Positions 5,702 to 7,199 of a stretch of 7,199 nucleotides of DNA are shown piece by piece. Each line of letters starts with the position of its first letter. Position 1 is the first letter of the stretch. The translations under genes were made by a program, and so were the position numbers. The stretch is taken from assembly GCA_018817195.1 (NCBI GenBank), contig JAHIUL010000003.1, forward strand, positions 1 through 7,199, in the 5' to 3' direction. The stretch is from Candidatus Margulisiibacteriota bacterium (GTDB lineage Bacteria > Margulisbacteria > WOR-1 > O2-12-FULL-45-9). Below the pieces are notes generated by a model. That model was not told where the DNA came from. It did not search any database and saw only the letters and a list, made by a program, of their open reading frames with translations.

Positions 5702-7124
5702 CTTTAACTAGTCTCTGGTTTACTTTTTGCTTGCCTAAAACCTCGACCACATCATACATTGGCGGGGATTGGAGCGTGCCTGTTAAGGCCAGGCGGCAGG
5801 GGTGAATGACCACGCCGAGTTTTACCCCAAGGTCTTTAGCCAGGTCCTTGAAAATCGGCTCAATCTTATCTTTAGTAAATGGGTCAAGCTTTGCTAGTTT
5901 TTCTTTAAGCGATGCCAGGATCTTTTTAGCGTAGTCAGTTTTAAAATGCTTTTCAACAGCTTCTGGGTCGTATTCAAAATCGTCGGTAAAGAAATATTTG
6001 GATAAGGTCACAATATCAGGGATTAAGACCAGGCGATCGTGGCAAATAAGCACAACTTTTTTCAGGTATTTGAAATCAATTTTGCCGTAGGCTTCAAGCA
6101 AAAGCGGTTCACACAAATCAATTAGTCTTTCCGGCAATATTTCTCTGATGTATTTGCCATTTAGCCAGTTAAGTTTGTCGGTGTCAAAAACAGCCGGATT
6201 TTTACCCACGCCTTTGAGGGAAAACTTGTCAATTAATTCCTGGCGCGAAAATATTTCCTGGTCTCCATAACCCCAGCCAAGCCGAGCAATATAGTTAAGT
6301 ACTGCTTCAGGCAGATAACCGATATCCTTATAAGCAATTACTGATGTAGCCCCGTGGCGCTTGGACATGCGCGCCTTATCTTTGCCCAGGATCATTGGCA
6401 GGTGGGCAAACTTGGGCGCTTTCCAGCCAAAAGCCTGGTAAAGCAGGATTTGCCTGGGCGTGTTTGATAAATGGTCATCCCCCCTGATTACGTGGCTTAT
6501 TTCCATGGTATGGTCATCAACCACGCAGGCAAAATTATAAGTTGGGAATCCGTCTGATTTTAAAATAACAAAATCATCTAGCAGCTCATTTTGAAAAACA
6601 ACGTCGCCGCGGATGATATCATGGACAATTGTTTTGCCAATTGGCGGCAGGAGAAAGCGGACAACTTTTGGCTTGCCGCTCTGTTCCAGCTTTTTAATTT
6701 CTGCTTCAGATAATTTGCGGCATCTGCCGTCATAGCGAGGCGCTTCTTTGCGTTCTGCCGCCTCTTTTCTTTTTTTCTCCAGCTCTTCAGGTGTGCAAAA
6801 GCAATAATAAGCTTTGCCTTCTTTTAGCAGCTGCTGGGCGTAGTCTTGGTGGATTTTCAGCCGTTCGGTCTGATAGTAAGGGCCATAAGGGCCGTCAATA
6901 TTGGGGCCTTCATCCCAGTCAATTCCCAGCCAGTCCAGGCCTTGGAGGATAGCGCGGTTTGCCTCTAAGGTTGAACGTTCGCGATCCGTATCCTCAATTC
7001 GCAGGATAAACTCGCCCTTGTGTTTTTTAGCAAAAATATAGTTGAACAAGGCAGTATAGGCGGTGCCTACGTGAGGACTACCGGTCGGGCTGGGGGCGAT
7101 TCTGACGCGAATTTTTTTAACCAT
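5679..7124 (-). CDS. gltX: Glutamyl-tRNA synthetase
   Basis: This class I synthetase charges tRNA-Glu. It has 481 residues, full length for a bacterial GluRS. RIAPSPTGSPHVGTAY (8-23) contains the HIGH-equivalent PHVGT, and ARMSKRHG (251-258) is the KMSKS equivalent. FILRIEDTDRERS (39-51), DEGP (71-74), LKSDGFPTYNFACVVDDH (188-205) and HVIRGDDHLSNTPRQ (211-225) are GluRS-specific. A zinc site like that of the E. coli enzyme is intact: C108, C110, Y131 and C135 keep its spacing (C98, C100, Y121, C125, from memory). The anticodon-binding domain starts near 320 and ends with LALTGTLQSPPMYDVVEVLG. It is too long to be GluQ, the truncated paralogue. Whether it also charges tRNA-Gln cannot be read here. 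ATG 7124 is right by homology but has no Shine-Dalgarno site and lies inside an octamer repeat. Confidence 0.98.
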   Translation of the reverse strand: MVKKIRVRIAPSPTGSPHVGTAYTALFNYIFAKKHKGEFILRIEDTDRERSTLEANRAILQGLDWLGIDWDEGPNIDGPYGPYYQTERLKIHQDYAQQLLKEGKAYYCFCTPEELEKKRKEAAERKEAPRYDGRCRKLSEAEIKKLEQSGKPKVVRFLLPPIGKTIVHDIIRGDVVFQNELLDDFVILKSDGFPTYNFACVVDDHTMEISHVIRGDDHLSNTPRQILLYQAFGWKAPKFAHLPMILGKDKARMSKRHGATSVIAYKDIGYLPEAVLNYIARLGWGYGDQEIFSRQELIDKFSLKGVGKNPAVFDTDKLNWLNGKYIREILPERLIDLCEPLLLEAYGKIDFKYLKKVVLICHDRLVLIPDIVTLSKYFFTDDFEYDPEAVEKHFKTDYAKKILASLKEKLAKLDPFTKDKIEPIFKDLAKDLGVKLGVVIHPCRLALTGTLQSPPMYDVVEVLGKQKVNQRLVKAIDSLPR

Positions 7125-7150
7125 TTAACAATTTGACCATTTAGCCATTC
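7119..7150 (-). repeat. Degenerate octamer tandem repeat spanning the gltX start
   Basis: Read on the plus strand in eights the sequence is aaccattt, aacaattt, gaccattt, agccattc, then aacccctt as a possible decayed fifth unit (7151-7158). On the coding strand the unit is AAATGGTT. Its ATG appears in three units, and the copy at 7124-7122 is the start codon of gltX. The periodicity covers the leader and the first codons. Confidence 0.7.
7125..7148 (-). other. Possible seven-codon leader ORF (MAKWSNC) abutting gltX
   Basis: ATG at 7148 opens a short frame, MAKWSNC, whose TAA (7127-7125) touches the ATG of gltX directly and in the same frame. Just upstream is TAAGGGG (7159-7153), which could pair with the anti-Shine-Dalgarno sequence, allowing one G-U pair, four bases before this ATG. 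Ribosomes could load here and re-initiate at gltX. It may equally be a by-product of the octamer repeat, and the proposed -10 box would place the transcript start inside the pairing motif. Confidence 0.2.
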
Positions 7151-7159
7151 AACCCCTTA

Positions 7160-7165
7160 ATTATA
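7160..7165 (-). promoter_or_regulatory. Candidate -10 box for gltX
   Basis: The minus strand reads TATAAT, a perfect -10 hexamer, 36 bases before ATG 7124. The best -35 at 17-base spacing is TGGTAA (7188-7183), only 3/6, and there is no TG extension. The predicted start is near 7153, giving a leader of about 29 bases to gltX or about five bases to the mini-ORF at 7148. Confidence 0.45.
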
Positions 7166-7199
7166 CCTAGGACTCTTGAGCTTTACCAGTGCTAGATGT

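Noticed and set aside
6910..6940. cccagtcaattcccagccagtcc in gltX as a second copy of the trpA heptamer repeat
   Set aside because: There is no consistent period, and the bases encode conserved GluRS residues (LDWLGIDWDEG), so the similarity is chance.
7166..7199. End of another gene at the right edge (for example a minus-strand frame ending ...TGKAQES at 7167)
   Set aside because: Only 34 bases are available. More than one frame is open on the minus strand, and nothing identifies a family or an RNA.

Overview
This is a gene-dense bacterial window of nine protein genes with almost no intergenic space. It holds ribosomal protein S1, a bacterial-type glutamyl-tRNA synthetase and sigma70-like promoters, so it is bacterial. 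UGA is used as a normal stop (HD gene, pcm), so the code is the standard one. The short genes, overlapping stops and starts, scattered housekeeping and biosynthetic genes out of the usual order, and a four-domain S1 with long low-complexity tails all suggest a streamlined, probably uncultivated lineage. A Patescibacteria (CPR) type genome is my best guess, but that is inference and not shown by the sequence.

Layout. (1) Bases 1-995, plus strand: the 3' part of trpA (tryptophan synthase alpha), overlapping by 11 bases a small HD-domain hydrolase gene. A perfect 14-base tandem repeat built of heptamers sits inside trpA. (2) Bases 989-4336, minus strand, transcribed in the order pcm (isoaspartyl repair methyltransferase), rpsA (S1), pyrF (OMP decarboxylase), queF (preQ0 reductase). 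These genes are packed with gaps or overlaps of -11 to +45 bases; rpsA also has a good promoter and the only strong Shine-Dalgarno site in the window. (3) Bases 4404-5701, plus strand: an S-adenosylmethionine-decarboxylase-family gene (speD/speH type) overlapping by one base (TAATG) an agmatinase-family gene (speB). (4) Bases 5679-7124, minus strand: gltX, overlapping the end of speB by 23 bases and starting inside an octamer repeat.

The 67 bases between pcm and the speD-like gene carry two divergent promoters that share one -35 region. Each -10 box lies so close to its start codon that both transcripts are predicted to be leaderless or nearly so.

Biologically, the window combines amino acid and nucleotide synthesis (trpA, pyrF), translation and tRNA modification (rpsA, gltX, queF), protein repair (pcm) and polyamine synthesis (speD-like plus speB). 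The most interesting point is the last pair. A pyruvoyl enzyme of the SpeD family is tightly coupled to an agmatinase, with no separate arginine decarboxylase and no spermidine synthase in view. This raises the possibility that the SpeD homologue decarboxylates arginine rather than S-adenosylmethionine, which would make the pair a two-gene arginine-to-putrescine module.
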